Shown: piece by piece, positions 44,324-53,852 of the stretch
Layout: the number at the start of each line of letters is the position of its first letter
Numbering within the stretch: the first letter of the stretch is position 1
Assembly: GCF_022605725.1 (NCBI RefSeq)
Contig: NC_065546.1
Location: 33,848,227 to 33,912,226, forward strand
DNA: 64,000 nucleotides
Origin: Anthonomus grandis grandis
Taxonomy: Eukaryota; Arthropoda; Insecta; Coleoptera; Curculionidae
Reading direction: 5' to 3'
Notes under the pieces: model-generated
What the model was told of the DNA's origin: nothing
Databases searched by the model: none
What the model saw: the letters and a program-made list of their open reading frames with translations, nothing else
Translations under genes and position numbers: made by a program

Positions 44324-46536
44324 ATGTCTTCAAGAAGTGAACAAATAAGGCAGTTGAGTTTAAAGGGAAAGGTTATGCATAAATCTGGTATCGGTACTCT
44401 TGATGCCAACATTTCTGATTATTCGGAAATGGAAGATAATAGCTTTATCGAACCTAATACACAAATTCTAAATTTGACCGTACAATCAGTAGACCGTACA
44501 AGAATTATCGAAGCCTAGCTCATCATATAATAGTCTAGTACTTTTACCTTCTGAAAATGAAAATTTCTCGACTAATGGTTGTTTTACAGAGCTTACGCCG
44601 GTACCTAATGTTATTATTAAGGATTTAACAGTAATAACAGAAAATCCATTATTAAAAGGTACAGAAGAAATGCTTGTAATATCCTCTGATAAATTAAACT
44701 CTAATCAGGAAAATGCATTCAGTGATTCAGGATCTAGTTTTCGACCATCAGGTAATAAAAAAAGCAAATTTTTTATTAATATTCAAACAAGCTAATTAAA
44801 CAAATCTTACTTTTTGACGGGCATTCCGATGCATCCTCAGATGACTTACTATTGGCAAGCCTAATCAACGGTAAACCACCGAATAAGTGTGAGCCCGATG
44901 CTAAAAGGGCGAAGAAAGGAGCCGCCGATCCACTTACATGGCAAGTAAACAAAACTAAGCATCAACGCATGAAGGGCGAAAAATAGGTAACTTAAGAAAA
45001 AGATGGTGGCAAGAGCAGAGTTGAACGGAAATCGCGACAGTTGGGAAAAAGATGTGAATCAAAAAAATGTAAAAAATCTAAAACAAAAAGGCAGTGTCAT
45101 TTAATAGGCGAAGAAGAAAGGCAGGAGCTATTTCGACGTTTTTGGGCCGACATGGACTAGAAACAACGTAAAACTTATGTTAATGCAATGGTAACTCAAT
45201 GTAAAACAAAGCAAAAGACTACTAAAAATAAAACTAGAAGGCAAACAACGTTTTTTATCATTTAAAAATTGAATTCTTATCTACTTTAGGGCTCGGTGAA
45301 TGGAGCGTCATTAACTGGGAAAAAATAGTAATGCTGGAATACCGAATATTACTGAAAAATATCCCAAGAAAATTAAACTGGCTAATGAGAAAAAACGTGA
45401 AGAAATCCGAAACTTCTTTGAAAAACTTCCTAAACTGCCCTCTCATTATTGTAGGGCTTCCACGGGCAAATTATACCTGGAGCCAATTTTCCGATCGTAC
45501 TCTGAAGTTTACAAGAAAGAGGTTGAAAATCCTAGTGGCAAAGATGTTTTTGTGGCGGAAATGAAGAAACTAAACATTGATATGTTTCAGCCACGAAAAG
45601 ATCAATGCGATCTTTGTTTTTCACACAATTTAGGTCATGTCGATGACGATACCTATAATAAACACATAGAAGAAAAAAATAAGGCAAGAAAAGAGAAGGA
45701 AAAAGATAAAGAGGATGCTATTACTCAAAAGTCTGTTACTGTATTTACGATGGATGTGCAAGCTGTACAGCTTGTGCCACAATTGCAGGCAAGCATGCTT
45801 TATTTTAAACAAAAGTTAGCATGTCACAATTTTACAATTTATAACGTGGTCACAAAGGCTGTAATTTGTTACGTCTGGCATGAGGGCCAAGGTGGCATGG
45901 GAAGCAACTGTTTTGCTACATGCTTAATTGATTTTTTAGATAATGAATTATCTAAGGATGCAAAAAATAAACCTATATGCTAATGCTAATGTTTTTCTTT
46001 CGAATCTACTGCTCGATTATTCTATTCTTACAAATACGGAGATTATGCAAAGATACCTGGTTAAAGGACACTCACAAATGGAGTGCGATAGTGTACACTC
46101 AAGCATTGAAGCCAGAAAAAAAATCGAAACATCTATTCCCCATCCAAGTATGTGCAGATTATTGAAGATTCAAGACGACATTCAAAATCAGGACCAAACA
46201 AAGTAAAATACGTTGATCATACGTTTTTCTTAAACTTCTCTGATCTAAAATATTTCAACTCGATACGTCCTGGGAAAAGAACTGATGACCCTTGTGTTAC
46301 AGATTAGAGCACTAAGATACACAAAGTCTGATGGGATTCAGTATAAGTTAGACTTTGAAGATAAGTGGATTCCACTTCCTTCACGAAAAATGCTGTTAAA
46401 TGATAATAAAGCTCACAAGAATTTATATAATAATTCCCTGCCAACTTCTCGCGATAAGTATAATAACTTACAAACTCTTAAATCTGTAACTCATAGCGAT
46501 TATCATTATTTTTATAATTCATTGAGTCACGAATAG
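44324..46536 (+). pseudogene. Decayed DDE-type transposase gene of an unassigned insect family
   Basis: A likely first coding exon follows TTACAG at 44323 (MSSRSEQIRQLSLKGKVMHK). Basic and Ser-rich pieces follow at 44600-45150. The core lies at 45425-46536: KLPSHYCRASTGKLYLEP, DMFQPRKDQCDLCFSHNLG, FTMDVQAVQLVPQLQAS, VKGHSQMECDSVHSSIE and SIRPGKRTDDPCVTDIRALR. The first Asp (TMDVQ) and the Glu (QMECD) fit an RNase H-fold transposase. The expected second Asp lies where the frame degrades near 45980. There are many frameshifts. It resembles proteins common in insect and cnidarian genomes, but I cannot name the superfamily. Confidence 0.6.
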
Positions 46537-46539
46537 TTT

Positions 46540-47355
46540 TAGTTTTTTTTACGTTATTTAGCAATAACTAAAGTTAGTTTGCTTTGGGCTAGTTTGGTTT
46601 AAGTTAAAAAAGCTTATTTTTGTTGTATAATTTTTTTTTGCAAGCAAAGCCAATTATTTTGCTTTTAAGAATACCAATCCCATTATTTAAATAATGTAAA
46701 ATAATCAACATTCAACCAAATAAAACAATATTTAAAAATTTTATAATCTGGACGACAATATCTTGAAAACTACAGGTCAAAAAAAAATTTAATTTTGCAG
46801 TTTTGTAAAGTAGATAAGTCTTTAATAAATAAGCAATAAAAGCCATTTAAAAAAAAATCAATAACATAATATGTATTTAAAGTTTGAGACCCAATGTATA
46901 TTAATTTCTACATAAATCGTTAAAAATGTTCAAAACGATTTTCAAGTCGTTTAGGATAATATTAAATAGTAAATAGACTACATTAAAAAATTTAGTAAAA
47001 CATTTTATAATTTATATTTTTTTTTTATTATCTTAAAAACGGTTAATCAAATAAACTAGAAATGTTGCAGCTAATGTATAATGTGATACGCCGTTTAATA
47101 ATACGTAAAAAAAATTAGAGTTACCCTATAAAAAATCGACGATGACATTATATCTTCTTTTTGGGACACTGTATAATTTTGTTTTCAACAAAAAAAGAAC
47201 CAATTAAAAATAAAAATCGACGAGTCCGAGGAAATTATTTGAGAAAAAAAGTATATGATCTACTGAATTTGTTCCAAGTTACAGACTCGTACTTGCATAT
47301 AGTACGTTAACATTAATTCAAGGCATTTTTTAATAATTTAAGTTCTAGGCTATCA
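46540..47355. other. AT-rich spacer
   Basis: No gene. A stretch near 46745-46763 is a possible inverted partner of 42214-42234 (see findings). Confidence 0.4.
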
Positions 47356-47359
47356 AACA

Positions 47360-48060
47360 ATGTGCTTGCTATTATAATAATTTTTACGCCAGTTTCTCAG
47401 GCATTTAAGAAATTATGTTGCTGGAACTCTTATGTTAAAGTAATTTTGTATTTCGTCCAGGCAGTTGAGGTGACGAGTTCTTATACTGTCTGGCAAATAA
47501 AAAAGGAGCTTAAAATATTTGGTTCTCTAATATTCAATTACTTCAAAGTTCCTGGAAAAAAAAATTATATTCCAGGTGCTGTGATTTTCCAGATAAAGTT
47601 ATTGTGTGTTTTTCCAGGCAGTTGAATCCAAGAGTTCTTATATTGCCTGGAAAAATAATAGCTTTCAATATCTACTACTCTTACGTTTAATGAGTTGAAA
47701 GGTCCTAGAAAACGCTTTTAGTTTTCAAGAATTTAAGACCTAGGATCCTAGAAGCTGTTATTTTTTAGTTGAAGTAATTTTGTTTCTAATACTGCCTGGA
47801 AAAAGAAGAATAACTTTCATTATCTGGTTAATGTTTTATGACTTAAAAGCTGTTGGAAAACGAATTAATATTCCAAGACGTCAAGATTCCTAGGAGCTGT
47901 TATTTTCGAGTAAAAGTTTTTTGTGATTCTTCCAGGCAGTTGAAAAAAAAGAAGTAACTTTTTTAACTCTGGTTGTTCACTGCTTAAAGACTGGATATTA
48001 CAAAATGGAAAATATAAAGATTATTGGTTTCAACTGCTTGGAAAAAATGTTCAATTATTC
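47360..48060. repeat. Degenerate tandem repeat, period about 155 bp
   Basis: Four diverged units share GCTGTTATTTT...GTTAAAGTAATTTTGT followed by TTCCAGGCAGTTGAA and then a CTGCCTGG-type complement. Anchor positions are about 47420, 47575, 47752 and 47894. Within each unit CCAGGCAG and CTGCCTGG can pair into a small stem. No coding. Confidence 0.6.
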
Positions 48061-48120
48061 TACTGCCTAAAAAGGAGCACTAGAAATAAACCAAAGGCTC
48101 CTTCCTACAAGGGTAGTTTT

Positions 48121-49335
48121 CTCCTTTTGCTATATGATTAGATGCCCTGTATAACTTACAGCAAAGTAATAATCATCACAGGGTCATAAATCGTTAATCG
48201 GACTAATCTCCGCATAGAAGTAAGTTTGCTCCTAAACTTGGTAAGTTTGGGGGTAAAACTAACACAAATCTCTTCTCAATGTAATATCTTTATAATTTCC
48301 CGGTTTTTTAAAAATTATTATTGTATTCGGTGATATTCACCCGGAAGTTACGGAAAATCATCCATATTTTCCCAATGACCTGATAACCCATAAAAACTAA
48401 TTTAAGTTACCATTCTTCCCAAAGAAATCATGTCTCACTCTTTTTGCGGTAACCATCCGTAGGTATAGGCGCCAATATAAAAAATAACTCTGCATTTGCG
48501 AGTCCCCAAAGTAACTTTAAAGTTATTTTTGTAACTATCACTCTAACAACATTAAAACATAAAAATCATCAACTCTTCTATAACAATAGTTTCAAATTTC
48601 TATTAAAAATCTATACAAACAGTATTCTAAAATAATTAACTTGTCTTTCCTGCATGTTCATATAAATGTTATATGAACCTATTACTAAATCGGTCTAATT
48701 ATTCCACGAATTATAATAAAATCTAACTTTTCTAAAATGCTACCCACTAAATCTAACCAATTAATTATCACTCTATTAGTTGTTCAAAAGGTATCCTAAT
48801 TCTAAAAATGATATCAACACAATTATCACGTTTTCCACATTAAATAATTTCCACTTACTGCGACATTGGGAGCATACAGAATGTAGCGCTGATAGAATGA
48901 AATTTCTAGCCTTTCGGGATTTAAATAAAAAAGCCAATGAAACTTTTGATCGGACAATACTGAATAAAATTTAAAGTATGCCTAAAAGCATCCAGTTTGT
49001 TTTTTTGCTTTTCTCCCGCTTTATTTACTAAGTTCTATAACGTTATGAGGCCTTACCTTGCTCAAACTGGGTACGTTGCCGATTTTTAGATGAACTTTTT
49101 GGGCGCATAGGGTTTGAAGTAGTGCAATGCCTAAAAGAAAAAAAAATTAATGACGCGCTTTGTATGAGAAAAAGCAGTGCCGGCCCAGAGTATTTTTCAT
49201 AGAGTGTCTCAACATAAGACTAAATGGCTCCTACAATATTTATTACAGATTCACCGTATTAACTCTGAATTTCTTAACTTGGGACTCCTTTACTTCCATA
49301 TCTAGAGGTAAATTTTGTTTCAGGCCGTTGAGGAA
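48121..49335. other. Unassigned AT-rich stretch
   Basis: No frame, inverted ends or RNA signal I can support. The 64-codon frame at 48780-48974 has no recognisable feature. Confidence 0.4.
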
Positions 49336-49339
49336 GTCA

Positions 49340-52075
49340 AATTTATTTATTTAACGGTATCCACCAATTTTACAAAAATAAAATAACACAAAAGATACTA
49401 ATAATAATACAACTTAAGCTAGATAATAGTAAGACATAAATTAATCAAAGTTACAAATTAATTTAAAGAACCCTGTTAAAGTAACGAGTCACTAATTAAT
49501 GAATTAATTTAAGAGAACTCCTAAAACTGCTAAAAGAAACGTGCAAGTCAAGACTATATCGAAAGAACGTTGCATTCTAGTTATAGGAGTATGCTGTCCA
49601 TAAGAACTACTATCAACATCTACTTAGAAGAGTTTTTTCAGTCTAGTCAATTTTTGCGCCCGAAAATTCAGCCTATTTAAAAGATAATCACAATCAGTCA
49701 TGCCAGATATTAATTTAAAAATAAAACACAAGTCTGAATTATTACGCCTTAACTCAAGTGAGTCCAAAGAGAGAACTGACATGACCGACTTGTAATCAGT
49801 ATGGCCATTAGCTAATGGAACCTTAAGTTTAAAAGAACAATTTTCAATATGCGATTTATAAAATGGAGACCATACGGGACTAGCATACTCCAAACCAGAA
49901 CGGACTAACGAACAGTACAGAACTTTATAGACAGAGCATGAGAAGTCTTGAATGCATCTAGTTATAAATCCTAGATTTCTATACGCTTTCTGAACTAACT
50001 TTTCAGCATGAGACAAAAATGTCAACTTAGAATCGAAAATTACTCCGAGATCCCTAACTTTCGTTACCCTTTTTAAAATAGTGGAACCTATACTATAATC
50101 AAACAATGTAAGATTGCGAATTCTTCCAAAAGTTATTGAATAACACTTCGGAACATTTAAATCTAAACCATTAAGGTTGCACCATTCATACAGATTATGC
50201 AAGTCATCCTGTAACAATTGACATTGAACATTAGAATCAATAGACAAAAACAATTTCAAATCATCAGCAAATAATAAAAATTCACAATTTCTTACAAATA
50301 ATCCTATATCATTAACAAAGATTATAAAAATCAACGGACCCACATATGACCCCTGAGGAACGCCAGATGGCACAGAAAAGCTGCTAAATAAGAAGTTATT
50401 AAGCCGTATACATTGCGATCTACCCAGTAGATAGTCCCTTAGCCAACAAACAACATTTGATCCAAAACCCAAAGCTTGGAGCTTTGCCAGTAGAAGCGCA
50501 TGATTAACTCTGTCGAACGCCTTCGAAAAATCCGTATAAACAGCATCAGCTTGCGAACCCTTACCAAAAGCATTAAACAAATAATCTTCAAAACATATTA
50601 AGTTAGTAACAGTGGAACGACCTTTTTGAAAACCATGTTGACTGTTAATAATAAGGCTTTTACATTGCCATGACAATTGCTTGGTTACAAGTGTATCCAA
50701 AAGTTTAGGCAAGGTTGACTGTATACAAACTCCCCGATAATTACTGACATCACTAGTATTACCAGACTTAAATATCGGCGTAATATACGAATTCTTCCAA
50801 AAAGAAGGAAATACTCCCGACTTTAAAGACAGATTGAATAAAGTGCAAATAGGCTTCGACAGAGTACATACACATTCACGAAGTAGCAAGCTGGGTATGT
50901 CATCCGGTCCCGCAGAAGTCTTGCTCTGTAAGCCAAGAATCTCGTCAAAAACCTCTACTAAAGATAACTCTACAAATTTGACATCGAATTGATCCACAAG
51001 CCCTGTCATGTAATATTCAGGTATTTGAAATGCTTTATCAGAATATACGTTTGACAAATATTTGGCAAATAAATTAACAGTATCACCACCCTCATCACTA
51101 GTTTCATCATTAAAAAACATATGTTTAGGAATAATATTTGACTTTTTAACATTGCTTACATGTTTCCAGAATAACCTAGGATTTAACAATAGAATATTTT
51201 CGGTACGAGAAATATAATCGCGGTAACACTGACCGCTCAACACACTGCATGACTGCCGAAGCCCAGAGAAAACCAAGTAATCACTTTGCAATTGAGACTT
51301 CTTAAACTTCTTATGAGCAATCCTCTTACGTAAAACTAAGCTTCTTAACTCTCTTGAAAACCATACAAGAAAGCTACCAGTATTATAGGACTTAATAGGC
51401 ACAAAATAGCTGATTCCTTCATACAAAAGGTCATAAAACTTATTTAGGGAAATATTTATATCAGAAGGGATGTTAAGAAAGGACCAGTCGATAGATGCAA
51501 GGAAATTATTCAACGATACAAAATCAGCACTTTTGAAGTCAAAAAACTTTACTGAATATTTCAGAGACCCTGACATAATATATGGTACTGAAAAGACACA
51601 TTCATGCGGAGTGTGTCGAGAGCCAGTGACCGGCAATAAAAAATCATCCGCCAACCCAGAAGACCCATTAATACTAGAAAAATAAAGATCAAGAAATGTG
51701 CCTTCCGGATTTGGTAGCTGAAACATTTCTTTACCCTCTAAGTAATTAAATACCTGTCCAAGCAGTGAAGCTGGTGCGACATTTGAACACCCATCCGAAA
51801 AGGTAACTTTAAGATTTTGATTTTCATTAAACCAAGTGCAGCCAGGTAGGTTAAAGTCTCCTGCAATACTAAATAAGCAATTCGGATGGGCCTCAAAGAT
51901 CTCCAGTACTGTATCACAGAAAGCACTGTATTGACCCATATCAGATTTTGGCGGCAGGTAAACCACACCAAAAACAATATTCTTAAGATCAAGTTGTACA
52001 GAAACAAAAAGATTAAGTTGTACAGAAACAATATAGAATGTAAATCCAAGAAACATTTTTGATTTATTATTATTA
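49340..52075 (-). mobile_element. Non-LTR retrotransposon, 5'-truncated, open ORF2
   Basis: A minus-strand element ends in a short TAAA tail (about 49340-49350 in complement). It holds one open frame of 810 codons (52056-49624), related to the element at 27865-25037. Its 5' break lies near 52075, inside the endonuclease. A direct duplication of about 24 bp (AAGTTGTACAGAAACAA, near 51990 and 52014) sits at that end. It probably lies in or downstream of the TTLL4 gene. Confidence 0.88.
49624..52056 (-). CDS. Endonuclease-reverse transcriptase ORF2, N-terminus missing
   Basis: The frame starts inside the endonuclease (NIVFGVVYLPPKSDMG, then FSIAGDFNLPGCTW). The linker FLVWFSRELRSLVLRKRI follows, then the RT: SAGPDDIPSLLLRECV, DFSKAFDRVNHALLLAKL, PSGVPQGSYVGPLIF and the catalytic LFADDLKLFL. 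The C-terminal LVRSGLEYASPVWSPFY is kept, and the usual LERVQRR segment after it seems shortened. The first ~60 residues of the endonuclease are lost, so it cannot be autonomous even though no internal stop is seen. Confidence 0.9.
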   Translation of the reverse strand: MFLGFTFYIVSVQLNLFVSVQLDLKNIVFGVVYLPPKSDMGQYSAFCDTVLEIFEAHPNCLFSIAGDFNLPGCTWFNENQNLKVTFSDGCSNVAPASLLGQVFNYLEGKEMFQLPNPEGTFLDLYFSSINGSSGLADDFLLPVTGSRHTPHECVFSVPYIMSGSLKYSVKFFDFKSADFVSLNNFLASIDWSFLNIPSDINISLNKFYDLLYEGISYFVPIKSYNTGSFLVWFSRELRSLVLRKRIAHKKFKKSQLQSDYLVFSGLRQSCSVLSGQCYRDYISRTENILLLNPRLFWKHVSNVKKSNIIPKHMFFNDETSDEGGDTVNLFAKYLSNVYSDKAFQIPEYYMTGLVDQFDVKFVELSLVEVFDEILGLQSKTSAGPDDIPSLLLRECVCTLSKPICTLFNLSLKSGVFPSFWKNSYITPIFKSGNTSDVSNYRGVCIQSTLPKLLDTLVTKQLSWQCKSLIINSQHGFQKGRSTVTNLICFEDYLFNAFGKGSQADAVYTDFSKAFDRVNHALLLAKLQALGFGSNVVCWLRDYLLGRSQCIRLNNFLFSSFSVPSGVPQGSYVGPLIFIIFVNDIGLFVRNCEFLLFADDLKLFLSIDSNVQCQLLQDDLHNLYEWCNLNGLDLNVPKCYSITFGRIRNLTLFDYSIGSTILKRVTKVRDLGVIFDSKLTFLSHAEKLVQKAYRNLGFITRCIQDFSCSVYKVLYCSLVRSGLEYASPVWSPFYKSHIENCSFKLKVPLANGHTDYKSVMSVLSLDSLELRRNNSDLCFIFKLISGMTDCDYLLNRLNFRAQKLTRLKKLF

Positions 52076-52279
52076 ATGATTGGTTTATTATTATAGACGA
52101 CCGAGAAGTCATATATGGAAACCTAGAAAAGATTTTACTAGTTTTGCTTTTAAGGATCATGTCTTAGAAAGGAATTTTATGAAATTTCTAATTACTTTAC
52201 TCCAGGAAAAAGTAAATCAACAATTAATACTCTCTAATGGATAAACTTCTTGAGAAAAAAGGTCATGTAATGTTTTTTG

Positions 52280-53800
52280 ATACAATTTGAAATCATTTTT
52301 AAATTTACATTCCAGGCTTGTTTCATTAAAACTTGCTTATTGGCAAGCATTTTTTGAAGCATTTTTGTGGGACCTTGGGACGCTTCTTATAACTCTGGGA
52401 TTCTAAAGCAATTTCTTTACATATTCCAGGTTTTTGGAGTCTTTTTTTATTACATTCCAGGACTTCATTTTTATAAATTTGTATCCAAAAAAACATTGCT
52501 GTAAAAATTTTAAAAATTGAAAAGTGAACCCAACAATACGCTTGGAGAGTAAAATAGGGGTGGTGGAACTAAACTGGAGTTCAGAATATGGGAATTGTTT
52601 AAAATATATAAAAAATATGTTTAACTTGGACAAAAAGGTATGAATTCTTATAGAATAATTTGTAGGGAATAGAATGGAATATTTAGTGCATTCTAAAATA
52701 AATAGGGGCTCGCTGTTACGATTCTCAAAACAGTGAACTTTTTGGTGATTTGCGTCCAAAAAAGTATTGAATTCATATAGGCTCTATTTGTCCTCATTCC
52801 TTTTATTTTCCGGCTATTTGAAGTCCTTTAAAGTTTTATACTGATATTCTGGGGTTTTGGAATGCTTTTTATGTCCCTGGACTTTAAAAATAATATCTTT
52901 TAGGTATTCCACGCATTTGTCGTTAATCATGCCTTCTGGATTTTTGCGACGGTTTTGTGTGTCTTTACACTTCACGTGCACACACTAAAGCCATTTCTTT
53001 ACATATTTCAAGATAAAATATTTTCTGATTTTATTCCAGGCATTTGAAGCCTTATTGTGGTTTTTTAAAGTGCTTTTGATCCCCTGTCTTTTTAAGCTAA
53101 TTTCTCCATTTGTCCTGCTATTTAAGTTTTTTTTTCAATTTAGAAGGTATTTGAAATCAATTTAAAGTTTGTTACTAGCATTTGAAGCTCTTTATTAGTT
53201 TTTTCTGGGTTTCTGGGACGTTTTTGGGGTCACTGAAGACTTGAAGGTCACTTATGAAAATATTTCAAACTTATTAATGTTAGGAGAGTTGTATCAGGGG
53301 TTCAGAGTATTCTGAAATAACTTCAATTAATTCCCTCTTATTAATTCTTCCTCTAATTATTCTTGGATTTCTAAAGCCGTTCTCTACATATTTTATACAC
53401 ATTCTAAGGGTTTTTGAAACACACATCATAAACTAGGTATTTTTCGTATCGTTTTATATTTTCAAGCCATTTCAAGTCAATTTAAAGTTTCTTACTAGCA
53501 ATTGAATACTGGCAAACAAGTACATGAAAAAGTCATATTAAACTTTGAGAGAGACTGGTCCCAAAATAGAAATTTTAAACTAAAATAACGTTTGCAGAAT
53601 AGAATAGGATTTTTAGAATAATTATGAAATAAATTGGGGGCTCACTCAGACCATTCCGAGTAGTGTAGTGTTGTTCTCCAGGAATTTCAAGTCTTCTTTT
53701 AGATTTATTCTGGGATTATGAAACACTTATTATGTATCCCTCGACTTTTAATAAAAGTATTTTTTTTATATATTCATGCATCTGGAGATATTTGTTAGAG
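52280..53800. repeat. Irregular degenerate repeats built on ATTCCAGGCATTTGAAG
   Basis: Variants of TTCCAGGCATTTGAAGTC, TTCTGGGATTTTGGGACGCTT and CATTTCTTTACATATTCCAG recur with uneven spacing (for example near 52347, 52433, 52812, 53038, 53177, 53469 and 53681). A longer block (GAATAGAATGG ... GGGGCTCGCT) near 52665-52740 recurs near 53590-53670. The similar theme at 47.4-48.1 kb suggests one old satellite-like family. No coding. Confidence 0.55.
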
Positions 53801-53852
53801 CGACTTAAACCAATTTTTTAGAAGCGTCAGTGTAAAATAGAAAATCTCTCAC

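Noticed and set aside
47360..48060. Considered as a CRISPR-like array because of repeated CCAGGCAG units
   Set aside because: Units are long, diverged and without uniform spacers, and the genome is eukaryotic.
48780..48974. 64-codon frame (MFKRYPNSKNDIN...)
   Set aside because: No motif, no splice or regulatory support, and frames of this length are expected by chance in AT-rich DNA.
51738..52160. 140-codon minus-strand frame overlapping the start of a retroelement ORF2
   Set aside because: It is an alternative frame of the endonuclease region and its 5' flank; the frame with GDFNLP is the real one.
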